This document shows, piece after piece, positions 37,517 to 44,663 of a DNA stretch of 64,000 bases (position 1 is the first letter of the stretch; each line of letters starts with the position of its first letter). Below the pieces are notes generated by a model. It made no database searches, was not told where the DNA came from, and saw nothing but the letters and a program-made list of their open reading frames with translations. Both the position numbers and the translations under genes were made by a program. The stretch spans positions 124,001 through 188,000 of the forward strand of contig JAQTOA010000006.1 in assembly GCA_028713555.1 (NCBI GenBank). Direction: 5' to 3'. This DNA comes from Sterolibacterium sp. GTDB taxonomy: Bacteria > Pseudomonadota > Gammaproteobacteria > Burkholderiales > Rhodocyclaceae.

Positions 37517-37532
37517 TGGCATGTGGATTGCT
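37517..37532 (+). promoter_or_regulatory. Sigma-54 promoter of fliE
   Basis: TGGCATGTGGATTGCT fits TGGCACG-N4-TTGCW with one mismatch and 10 nt between GG and GC. It lies 23 nt after the fleR stop; expected start about 37544, 39 bases before fliE. Confidence 0.75.
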
Positions 37533-37582
37533 AATGAATTCTCAGAAAGGGCCGTTAACGTTAGCGGGCCAGGAGGTGGCTT

Positions 37583-37912
37583 ATGGCAATAGATACGCGG
37601 AATCTCGACCAAATGCTGATGGAGCTTCGCTCCGCAGCGGCTATCACATCCGGCAAGCCGGTTCAGCCAGCGGGTCCGGTTGGGGAGGGCACTGACTTTG
37701 CGGTAGCCTTGAAAAGCGCTATCGACCAGGTCAGCCAAGCCCAGCAGTCGGCGCAACAGATGACCCAGGACTTTGCTTCCGGAAGCAGCAATGTCAATCT
37801 ACAGGATGTGATGGTCAATCTGCAAAAAGCCAACATTTCCTTTCAGCAGATGGTGCAGGTGCGCAACAAGCTGGTATCCGCTTATCATGACATCATGAAT
37901 ATGCAGGTGTGA
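37583..37912 (+). CDS. fliE: MS-ring/rod junction protein FliE
   Basis: Joins the MS ring to the rod. 109 residues, normal length. The conserved C-terminal part (NVNLQDVMVNLQKANISFQQ and MVQVRNKLVSAYHDIMNMQV) is complete. AGGAGG precedes the ATG by 7 nt. Usually fliE heads the fliFGHIJ operon; here it stands alone on the opposite strand behind fleSR, with its own sigma-54 promoter. Confidence 0.96.
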   Translation: MAIDTRNLDQMLMELRSAAAITSGKPVQPAGPVGEGTDFAVALKSAIDQVSQAQQSAQQMTQDFASGSSNVNLQDVMVNLQKANISFQQMVQVRNKLVSAYHDIMNMQV

Positions 37913-37953
37913 TGCCCGGCCTGCAATACTGGTAGTCGGCGTTGTCCGGCAAT

Positions 37954-38940
37954 ATGAAATACATCGCAGTTGGTCCCGCCGGCACGCCGGAATCCATGCA
38001 CTTGGCGGATGGCGCAATGCCGGTTCCCGTAGCGGGTGAAATCCTCATCGCAGTGCATTATGCGGGCGTTAATCGGCCCGATGTGATTCAGCGCATGGGG
38101 CGCTATCCACCGCCCCCGGATGCCTCGCCTGTTCTCGGCCTTGAAGTGGCCGGCCGGGTGGCAGCCATCGGTGCCGATGTCAGCGAATGGCGGGTGGGCG
38201 ATCAGGTCACTGCTTTGGTTCCGGGCGGCGGCTATGCCGAATATTGTGTCGCTCCTGCCGCGCATGCCCTGCCGATTCCGCAGGGCATGCGCCTGGCCGA
38301 GGCCGCCGGTTTACCGGAAACCTGGTTCACCGTCTGGGCCAACTTGATGGACTTGGGGCGACTCAAGGCGGGCGAGCGATTACTGGTGCATGGCGGTTCC
38401 AGCGGTATCGGTCTTACCGCCATCCAGCTGGCGCGCCACCTCGGCGTACAGATCATCGTCACCGTCGGTAGCGCGGAGAAGGCTGATTTCTGCAAAGCCC
38501 ATGGCGCCGATTTGGCCATCGACTACCGGCAGGAAGATTTCGTCGCCAAGGTCAAGGAATTCACCGCTGGTGAAGGCGTTGATGTCGTGCTGGACATGGT
38601 TGGTGGCGGCTATCTGCGAAAGAATGTGAGCCTGCTGCGGCGTGATGGTCGCTTGGTGATGATTGCGTTTCTTGAAGGCAGCAAGACGGAATTTGATTTT
38701 CTGCCGGTGATGCTGAAACGGCTCACCCTGACCGGTTCAACCATGCGGCCGCGGAGCATCGCCGAGAAGGCCGAGATTCGCGCCGCGCTGCTCCGGAATA
38801 TTTGGCCTGAGTTGGCGGCTGGCCGCATCAAGCCGCATGTCTTTGCCACCTTTCCTCTGGCGCAGGCAGGTGAGGCTCACCGCTTGATGGAGAGCAGCCG
38901 CCACATAGGCAAAATCGTGCTGCAGGTGCAAACTACTTAA
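37954..38940 (+). CDS. NAD(P)H quinone oxidoreductase, zinc-free MDR (PIG3-like)
   Basis: Medium-chain dehydrogenase/reductase that probably reduces quinones or enones with NADPH. ATG 37954 (MKYIAVGPAGTPE) gives 328 residues; TTG 37942 is in frame upstream. Features are HYAGVNRPDVIQRMGRYPPP, VLGLEVAGRVAAIG, the nucleotide-binding GGSSGIGLTAIQLARHLG (about 150-167) and TGSTMRPRS near the C-terminus. No zinc ligands. It has no known flagellar role; it overlaps the converging PilZ gene by 8 bp. Confidence 0.9.
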   Translation: MKYIAVGPAGTPESMHLADGAMPVPVAGEILIAVHYAGVNRPDVIQRMGRYPPPPDASPVLGLEVAGRVAAIGADVSEWRVGDQVTALVPGGGYAEYCVAPAAHALPIPQGMRLAEAAGLPETWFTVWANLMDLGRLKAGERLLVHGGSSGIGLTAIQLARHLGVQIIVTVGSAEKADFCKAHGADLAIDYRQEDFVAKVKEFTAGEGVDVVLDMVGGGYLRKNVSLLRRDGRLVMIAFLEGSKTEFDFLPVMLKRLTLTGSTMRPRSIAEKAEIRAALLRNIWPELAAGRIKPHVFATFPLAQAGEAHRLMESSRHIGKIVLQVQTT

Positions 38941-40027
38941 TTTTCGCCATTCCCGCTTCGCGCGCCTTGCGCTCGCGTTCTTCCTTGATGATGTAACGCT
39001 GCAGAACCGATAGCATTGCCGGGTGCAGATTGACGAACTGGCAGCCGGCGCGCTTGCTGGGTGGACCATCGCGCACACTGACTTCAAAAGTGCTGCGGAC
39101 GCGCAGTGTCACAGTGATGTTGCCGACAGTGGGCAGTTCGATCTGGCATTTCTCGAACTGCATATCGGGGGCGAACGGGACGTCTTCGGAGGGCATCACG
39201 ATGCCAATGCCGCCGCCACTGATATCGACGACATTGACTTCGACGGCCTCCTGCTCGACTTCTGGCTGGCCTTCTACTTGGGCCCCCTGGCCATCCACTT
39301 GGCTTCCGGTCTGTGCTTCGGGCTGAGCTTCCGTCTGGTCCCCGGGTGGAGGTAGTGGAATCACGCACTTGACCGGCTGGCGGATCGGCACGGTGAGCCG
39401 GAAGTTCTCGCGCCGCTGCAAGCGCAGTACACGCTCAGGAATTTCGGCGACAAAACTCTCGCGTCCCTTGACTTGCGCCATTTTGACACCGCGCAGGACA
39501 AACTGGATCTTGATCTTGTCGAGACGCGAGATGCAGACCAGTTTATCGCTCAGCATGGCCTGCCGGTTAGTTCCCTTGTTGGGGCCGGCTTGCATGACGA
39601 TAACATTTTGTTCTTCGGCGACAACACTGATCGAGGTGATGATGAAGTCGTTGCCATCATTGAAATAAATCGTGACGGTTTCGTTGGTGTTCATCATGGC
39701 GCGCAGAAACGCCATGATTTGCACCCGTGAATGGACAAAATATTCGCCGTTTTCCTCGTCGGTTTGCGCCAGCTCGATTCTGAGCATGGCTCTTCTTTGC
39801 TCTTCGGCCTCCTTGAGCATCGCCTTGCGCTGTTCTTCGGATTCCCTGAGCTTGGCGTTTCTTAATTCGTCATACGGGGCGAGAATCGCCGCCCTTTGCT
39901 CGATCGCCTTGACGTAAACAGCCTTCTTCTGCACCGCCACTTCAAGGCTCATCAGTCTTTTCAACTCTTCGACTTCCAGACGAATTTTTCTTATTCGATC
40001 GTCTTCTACAAGTTCGTTTTCGGCCAT
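38933..40027 (-). CDS. PilZ-domain c-di-GMP effector, YcgR-like with coiled-coil N-terminus
   Basis: Probable c-di-GMP-responsive flagellar brake. ATG 40027 (MAENELVEDDR, with GGCGGA upstream) gives 364 residues; TTG 40078 is an alternative. Residues about 8-85 are a charged coiled coil with repeats of EEQRKAMLKEAEEQRRAML. Next comes a YcgR-N-like beta domain (about 95-195), then a PilZ domain with the RRENFR (RxxxR) motif near 212 and the DISGGGIG motif near 285. A Gln/Glu/Gly-rich insert (about 230-270) separates the two PilZ motifs. Position behind flagellar chaperone genes supports a motility role. Confidence 0.85.
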   Translation of the reverse strand: MAENELVEDDRIRKIRLEVEELKRLMSLEVAVQKKAVYVKAIEQRAAILAPYDELRNAKLRESEEQRKAMLKEAEEQRRAMLRIELAQTDEENGEYFVHSRVQIMAFLRAMMNTNETVTIYFNDGNDFIITSISVVAEEQNVIVMQAGPNKGTNRQAMLSDKLVCISRLDKIKIQFVLRGVKMAQVKGRESFVAEIPERVLRLQRRENFRLTVPIRQPVKCVIPLPPPGDQTEAQPEAQTGSQVDGQGAQVEGQPEVEQEAVEVNVVDISGGGIGIVMPSEDVPFAPDMQFEKCQIELPTVGNITVTLRVRSTFEVSVRDGPPSKRAGCQFVNLHPAMLSVLQRYIIKEERERKAREAGMAKIK

Positions 40028-40109
40028 TTCTGAGTCCGCCCAATTGAGGGGCGTAGTGTAATCGATGTTGCCGACCAATAAAATACCTGAGCTGCGGACC
40101 TTTTAGCGG

Positions 40110-40400
40110 CTAAGGTTGTTGTTCCAGCCGGTAGATCCAGGCCAGCAATTCGGCGACAACGACATAGAGTTGCGGTGGAATATGTTCATCCAGGTTGGAC
40201 TGCATCAGCAGCGTCACCAATTCCGGCGATTCATGCACGAAGACGCCATACTCGCGTGCGCGGCGAATGATTTCATCGGCAATCAGGCCGCGCCCCTTGG
40301 CTACGACGCGCGGCGCAGTGTCGCCAGGTGCGTAGGCCAGAGCGATGGCCAGCGAGCGTTCCTTGCTGGCAGTTTGTTCGGCGGGCTCTGGCGCGGACAC
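40110..40400 (-). CDS. Orphan FlhB C-terminal-domain protein
   Basis: 96 residues that correspond only to the cytoplasmic C-terminal part of the export switch FlhB (AIALAYAPGDTAPRVVAKGR and PELVTLLMQSNLDEHIPPQL). No membrane helices. The NPTH autocleavage motif that precedes this segment in FlhB is absent (ASKERSLAIA instead). Such stand-alone FlhB-like proteins can substitute for the C-terminal fragment in export switching in some bacteria. It lies 3 nt after the FliK-like gene. Confidence 0.88.
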   Translation of the reverse strand: MSAPEPAEQTASKERSLAIALAYAPGDTAPRVVAKGRGLIADEIIRRAREYGVFVHESPELVTLLMQSNLDEHIPPQLYVVVAELLAWIYRLEQQP

Positions 40401-40403
40401 GCT

Positions 40404-41570
40404 TTATTCCTCTTGCGCCTGCCTGACGCTCAGCCCCAGCAGGGGAATACCCGCCGTGGCTAATGCCTGATCGAGTTTCTGGGCGCCGTTGCGCAGATCC
40501 CGTGCCGAGTCTACCTCGGCCACCGACAGGGTAATATGCACGCCAGCCGGGCCCAGTCGCATAGTCGCTTCAAGCTCGCCTAAGCGAGGGGTAGTTAGAC
40601 GCAACTGCGTAGTCCAGGCTGCGGATTCGCTCTGGTTCGAATTCGATTCGTTGTTTCGCTGACCTTCCCATTCGACTTTCCAGTCCACGGTCTGCCCCGG
40701 CCAGACTTCGCCGTGCCACAGCAGGCGTTGCATGCCAGCGGCATCAAGTTGCTGCTGCACCAGCGGTCGTATTTCCTCCGGCATGGAGGCTGCCGTCTGC
40801 AACAGGCTGGTTGGCGAATTGGCCTGGGTGCGCATGGTTTCGGCGCCTTCCTCGCGACCGGCAGCCTGTCGGTTAGCCAGGAACAGGGCAGTGCCGGCTT
40901 CCTGCTTATTAGGCGTTTCTTCGGCAGCCGTTGCCGAACCGGCCTGGCTAGCCGACAGGGCGGCGATCTGCGCCTGAGGCAGGGAATGCTGTCCCTGAGG
41001 CTCTTGCAGCACATTGGCCAGGGGCAGCTTGCCGGCAACCCACTGGGCCTGATGCGCCTCATAAAACAATCCGCTCTCGGTGACGGCCTTGTTCAGTGCC
41101 GGCACCAGCTCCGCGCCACTGCGCGGAGGCTGGGCCAACAACGGTTGCCCCCGATTCAACTCCACAGCGGGCGGTGTTTCTCCATCCGTGACGAGCAGGG
41201 AACTGATCATCTTTGCGGCGCGGCTAAAAGTGGCATAGGGGTAGGCGGCCTGATCCGCCGCTTCAGCGGCGCCAGCGCCGGCTTTGGCCAATTGGGCGAC
41301 GATGGTCTTGGGAGTGCGGTCGATAACTACCAGATCCAGCACGTCGCCGCTTTTCACCGCTTCGGGCAATGAAAGCGTGACGCTTCTGCCGGCGACCAGG
41401 GCGCGATAAGTGTTTTCCGGCAGAGCTTCCTGAATCAGTGCGCTGAACAACTGGCCGGTCTTAAGCGCCGGCAGATCGGCAGGTATCTCCCGCAGCGGCG
41501 CAATCGGCTGCGGCAGGAGCTCGGTCTGCTGGCGCAGCCGGAGACCGATATCTGGAGGGATCAGTACCAT
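40404..41570 (-). CDS. Second FliK-like hook-length-control family protein
   Basis: 388 residues. The N-terminal half contains LFSALIQEALPENTYRALVA and VLDLVVIDRTPKTIVAQLAK, the middle is Ala/Gln-rich, and the C-terminal ~100 residues resemble the FliK C-terminal fold (WTTQLRLTTPRLGELEATMR, LGPAGVHITLSVAEVDSARD). It is distinct from the main fliK at 27694. Its pairing with an FlhB C-terminal-domain gene just downstream parallels the FliK-FlhB partnership. The function is inferred. Confidence 0.75.
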   Translation of the reverse strand: MVLIPPDIGLRLRQQTELLPQPIAPLREIPADLPALKTGQLFSALIQEALPENTYRALVAGRSVTLSLPEAVKSGDVLDLVVIDRTPKTIVAQLAKAGAGAAEAADQAAYPYATFSRAAKMISSLLVTDGETPPAVELNRGQPLLAQPPRSGAELVPALNKAVTESGLFYEAHQAQWVAGKLPLANVLQEPQGQHSLPQAQIAALSASQAGSATAAEETPNKQEAGTALFLANRQAAGREEGAETMRTQANSPTSLLQTAASMPEEIRPLVQQQLDAAGMQRLLWHGEVWPGQTVDWKVEWEGQRNNESNSNQSESAAWTTQLRLTTPRLGELEATMRLGPAGVHITLSVAEVDSARDLRNGAQKLDQALATAGIPLLGLSVRQAQEE

Positions 41571-41625
41571 CGTCGCAACGAGTTAGCCGTGGGCGATGAC
41601 CAGGCGGCAAAGCCGCCCGGATGCA

Positions 41626-41958
41626 TTATGATTGAGCGCCGTAGGCGCGTTCGACCTGCCGTTGCTTGGCGCCGGCGCCAAGAAACTGGCGCACATGCTC
41701 CATCCAGGGTTCGGTATGACGACGAATTTCCGCATCGTCTTCGAGGATATGCTGGATCAGCTTCGATTTGCGCTCGGCTTCTGCGTCGGACAGGTCGGCG
41801 TTGCCATCCTCGCTCATCAGCTTGTCGCGCAACACGGCGACGGCGCGTTCCAATTCGATCAGCATATCCCAGTCGTTGGCGCGCGCCGCCTCGACCATGC
41901 GGGTGGAGAGGGTGCTCATTTCCTCGTAGAGCGAGATTTGTGCGGGCATGAACAGCAT
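41626..41958 (-). CDS. fliT: Flagellar chaperone FliT
   Basis: Small helical chaperone for the filament cap FliD. 110 residues (107 from the in-frame ATG at 41949). Charged helices with EEMSTLSTRMVEAARANDWD and a LIELERAV segment are typical, and the order fliD-fliS-fliT is standard. It lies 8 nt after the fliS stop. Confidence 0.88.
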   Translation of the reverse strand: MLFMPAQISLYEEMSTLSTRMVEAARANDWDMLIELERAVAVLRDKLMSEDGNADLSDAEAERKSKLIQHILEDDAEIRRHTEPWMEHVRQFLGAGAKQRQVERAYGAQS

Positions 41959-41966
41959 GGTAGTGC

Positions 41967-42392
41967 CTACGCTGCGACTTTGTTACGCGAAAGAACGGCG
42001 GGATCATCGGCTATTTCTTCCCAGCCGCCACGCAATTCGATGAGCAACTGACTCACCTCTTTCAAAATGGCCTGATCGCCTTTCAGGTTGGCTGCCTGCA
42101 GGCGTATACAAATGTAATCGTAAAGGTTGGCGAGCCTGATGGCGAGATCGCCACCCACTGAGGTGTCGAGACTGTCCCGCAGCCCTTGCGATATGATGTT
42201 GCTGGCATAGACAATCTCTTTGCTCATCGTTTTCAGATCGCCCTTTTGGGCGTTAGTCGTAGCTGCGGCAACGGCAAAAATGGCGCCATCGAAGAGCATC
42301 AAAATCAGCTTGTGGGGGTTGGCAGCCTCCACATTCATGTCAAGGCCAACCATGCCATAGGCTGTCGAAGGTTTGCTCATGGTCTGAAACAT
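41967..42392 (-). CDS. fliS: Flagellin export chaperone FliS
   Basis: Binds unfolded flagellin before export. 141 residues, helical, with the family block NPHKLILMLFDGAIFAVAAA (about residues 25-44) and later LYDYICIRLQAANLKGDQA. It follows fliD by 20 nt and precedes fliT by 8 nt. Confidence 0.96.
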   Translation of the reverse strand: MFQTMSKPSTAYGMVGLDMNVEAANPHKLILMLFDGAIFAVAAATTNAQKGDLKTMSKEIVYASNIISQGLRDSLDTSVGGDLAIRLANLYDYICIRLQAANLKGDQAILKEVSQLLIELRGGWEEIADDPAVLSRNKVAA

Positions 42393-42412
42393 GGAACGTG
42401 CTCCTAGGCTAT

Positions 42413-44431
42413 TTACTTGGTTCTGGTGACACCGGGAAGGTTGTCTAATTGTTGCGTAAGATAAGTGGAGGTCTGCTGCATCGAGGCGACCAGACTGTCC
42501 AGGGCATTGAACTGCTTGCGGTAACGCGCTTCCACATCGGCCAAGCGCTTGTTCAGGACTTCTCTTCGCGAGTCGATATCCTTGATGGTCGAGCTGATGC
42601 CATTGGTCTTATTCGCGAGCGTGCCGGTCGAGGCAAGCATATTCCCCAGCGCCTGGTCGAGCTGATAGGCAATTCCCATCGAAAAGCTCACGGTGCCGCG
42701 TGCTGTTCCAGCGGCAGCAGCGGTGCCTCCCGAGATCAGCAGTTGCAGCCCGCTGGCGTCGCCGGTGGCCGTCAGCACCTGCCCTGAGCCCGTGGCGCCG
42801 ATACCACCGATGGTGCCGGCGACATCCATGCCCGTCGTGCTGAGGGTGCTGCCAAATAGCGTACCTGCCGCAGAGCCGCCCGAGACTTCCACGCTGGAAG
42901 TCGAGCCATACTTGTTGGAGGTCAAGGTCAATGTGCCGCCGGACTGCGTCACCGAAACCTGCTTGCCCAGCGCGGATAACGTAGTGTCGCTGTTGATGCG
43001 CGCTTGTACTTCGGCCGCTAATGTCTCGGCAGAGTAGTCGCCAGCATTCAGCGTAACGGTGGCGGAGGTTCCATCCACGCTGAGCGTGAGCTGGTTATTT
43101 GAGGATGAGATGGTTGTCGTAAGACCAACAGGCGTCTGGCCGACAGCCGTTCCCCGTGTCCCGATCTGGGTCAGTACCAGGCCGTAAGTGCCGGTCTTGG
43201 TGTAGCTGGTCGAGCCTGCGTAAGAAACCAAGCTGTCGGAGGCATTGCCCATGGTGGAAAAAATACTGCCGACATTCTTGGTTGAGTCGGCGAGGACCGC
43301 ATCCAGCTTGGTCGAATTGATTGCCAGCGTACCGTCCCTCTGGAAAGAAACGCCGATTTCTGAAATCGTGCTCAATCCGCTGCCGGAATCGTCAAGTCGC
43401 TGGTTGATCAGGCTGCGCAACTGCGCCTGCACACTGCGTAGTGTGGTGTCGCCCAGCAACAGCCCGCCTTTCTGCGTCTTGGCGTCGTAGCCACCTAGAG
43501 TCTGGATGGTCGCGGCCAGATCGTTATAAGACTTGACGAAACCTTCAACGGCGGTCTTTACGCCTGCCGTGTCGCGGGCCACGGTCAGCGTGGTGGCGGC
43601 GCCCACATTGGCTTTCAGCAGGTTAAGCGTGACCCCCTGAATCGCATCGGTGATGGTATTGGTCGGTTTGGTGATTGTCAGGCCATCGATCTTCACGCTG
43701 GCACTCTTGGCTTCCTGGGTCTGCGACATGTTCTTGCCGCTATTGGCAACTGCTTCGGGGTCGTAAGCGAGTTGGGAAAGTCCGGTAAGGTTGGTGTTGG
43801 TGCCTCCCGTGCCCTCGTCCACCATGATGCGCAGGGAGTTTTCGACTCCAGCCTCATTGCTGGAGATGGTCAGGCGATAGCCACTGCCATCATTGACGAT
43901 GCTCGCGGTGACCCCGGCATTGGCGTTATTGATGGCATCGCGAATCCCATTGAGGGAACTGTCGTTATCGCCGATAGTGATGGTTTTTGCGGTTTTTTGG
44001 GAATTCACCGAAAAGCTGTTGCCGCCGCTGTCATAGGTGCCGAAATCGATGGTCAGCGTGCCGGTTCCGACAGCGGAAGTCGGATCGGTCTGGGCGATGG
44101 AGCTGATCTTATGCACCTGCGCCAGATTGATGACTTCAACGGAATAGGATGCCGCCTTGGCGATGCTGCTGGTGGAGGCGGAAACGACTGTGGCATCGCC
44201 CGCTGTCGCCTTGTACGAATTGAAGGCGGAAGGCGACACCAGTCCGCGCACCGCAGTTTGCAGCGAAGACATGCCGCCTTTCAATGTGCCATAGGCGGTG
44301 ATCTTGGCCTGGTAATCGGCTTCCTTCTTGTCGAGCGCCGTGATCGGTTGCCTCTCCACGTCCATGAGTTTGGAGACCAGGCTGTTGATATCCAAGCCTG
44401 AGCCGACGCCGGGGGATGATAGTCCTGCCAT
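42413..44431 (-). CDS. fliD: Filament cap protein FliD (HAP2)
   Basis: Cap that folds flagellin at the filament tip. 672 residues, longer than the usual 450-500. N-terminal GVGSGLDINSLVSKLMDVER (residues 7-26) and C-terminal coiled region (RYRKQFNALDSLVASMQQTS) are canonical. A VDG-type module lies at about residues 430-534 (SSNNQLTLSVDGTSATVTLN), related to those in FlgE, FlgK and FlgL. A candidate sigma-28 promoter is at 44465-44491. Confidence 0.95.
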   Translation of the reverse strand: MAGLSSPGVGSGLDINSLVSKLMDVERQPITALDKKEADYQAKITAYGTLKGGMSSLQTAVRGLVSPSAFNSYKATAGDATVVSASTSSIAKAASYSVEVINLAQVHKISSIAQTDPTSAVGTGTLTIDFGTYDSGGNSFSVNSQKTAKTITIGDNDSSLNGIRDAINNANAGVTASIVNDGSGYRLTISSNEAGVENSLRIMVDEGTGGTNTNLTGLSQLAYDPEAVANSGKNMSQTQEAKSASVKIDGLTITKPTNTITDAIQGVTLNLLKANVGAATTLTVARDTAGVKTAVEGFVKSYNDLAATIQTLGGYDAKTQKGGLLLGDTTLRSVQAQLRSLINQRLDDSGSGLSTISEIGVSFQRDGTLAINSTKLDAVLADSTKNVGSIFSTMGNASDSLVSYAGSTSYTKTGTYGLVLTQIGTRGTAVGQTPVGLTTTISSSNNQLTLSVDGTSATVTLNAGDYSAETLAAEVQARINSDTTLSALGKQVSVTQSGGTLTLTSNKYGSTSSVEVSGGSAAGTLFGSTLSTTGMDVAGTIGGIGATGSGQVLTATGDASGLQLLISGGTAAAAGTARGTVSFSMGIAYQLDQALGNMLASTGTLANKTNGISSTIKDIDSRREVLNKRLADVEARYRKQFNALDSLVASMQQTSTYLTQQLDNLPGVTRTK

Positions 44432-44464
44432 GATGAGTATTCCTTTGTTACTGGGCTAACAATA

Positions 44465-44491
44465 TTAACGGCAGCATTCGAAAATTCTACA
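44465..44491 (-). promoter_or_regulatory. Candidate sigma-28 promoter of fliD
   Basis: On the minus strand TGTA, 15 nt, then GCCGTTAA fits TAAA-N15-GCCGATAA in spacing; the -10 differs at one base but the -35 is weak. The -10 closely resembles that of the flagellin promoter at 50608-50634 (ACCGTTAA). Confidence 0.5.
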
Positions 44492-44607
44492 GTTTCTGGC
44501 GTATCAGGGGGCGGATAGTGCAATCCTAGCACCCCAGAACCAACTGCGGGCACCAGTTGCGAACCTGAACGTTAGCAAGTACTGCATGGACTCCAAGCCT
44601 TCTGGCT

Positions 44608-44640
44608 AAAAGACCAGCCCGCTAGTGTGGGCTGGTCTTT
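44608..44640 (-). terminator. Terminator of the flagellin gene at 44664-47219
   Basis: The stem AAAGACCAGCCC/GGGCTGGTCTTT (12 bp, arms about 44609-44620 and 44629-44640) is followed on the minus strand by TTTTAG, right after the flagellin stop. A classical intrinsic terminator separating the flagellin from fliD. Confidence 0.85.
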
Positions 44641-44663
44641 CCGATCCATCCGATTGTTACCGC

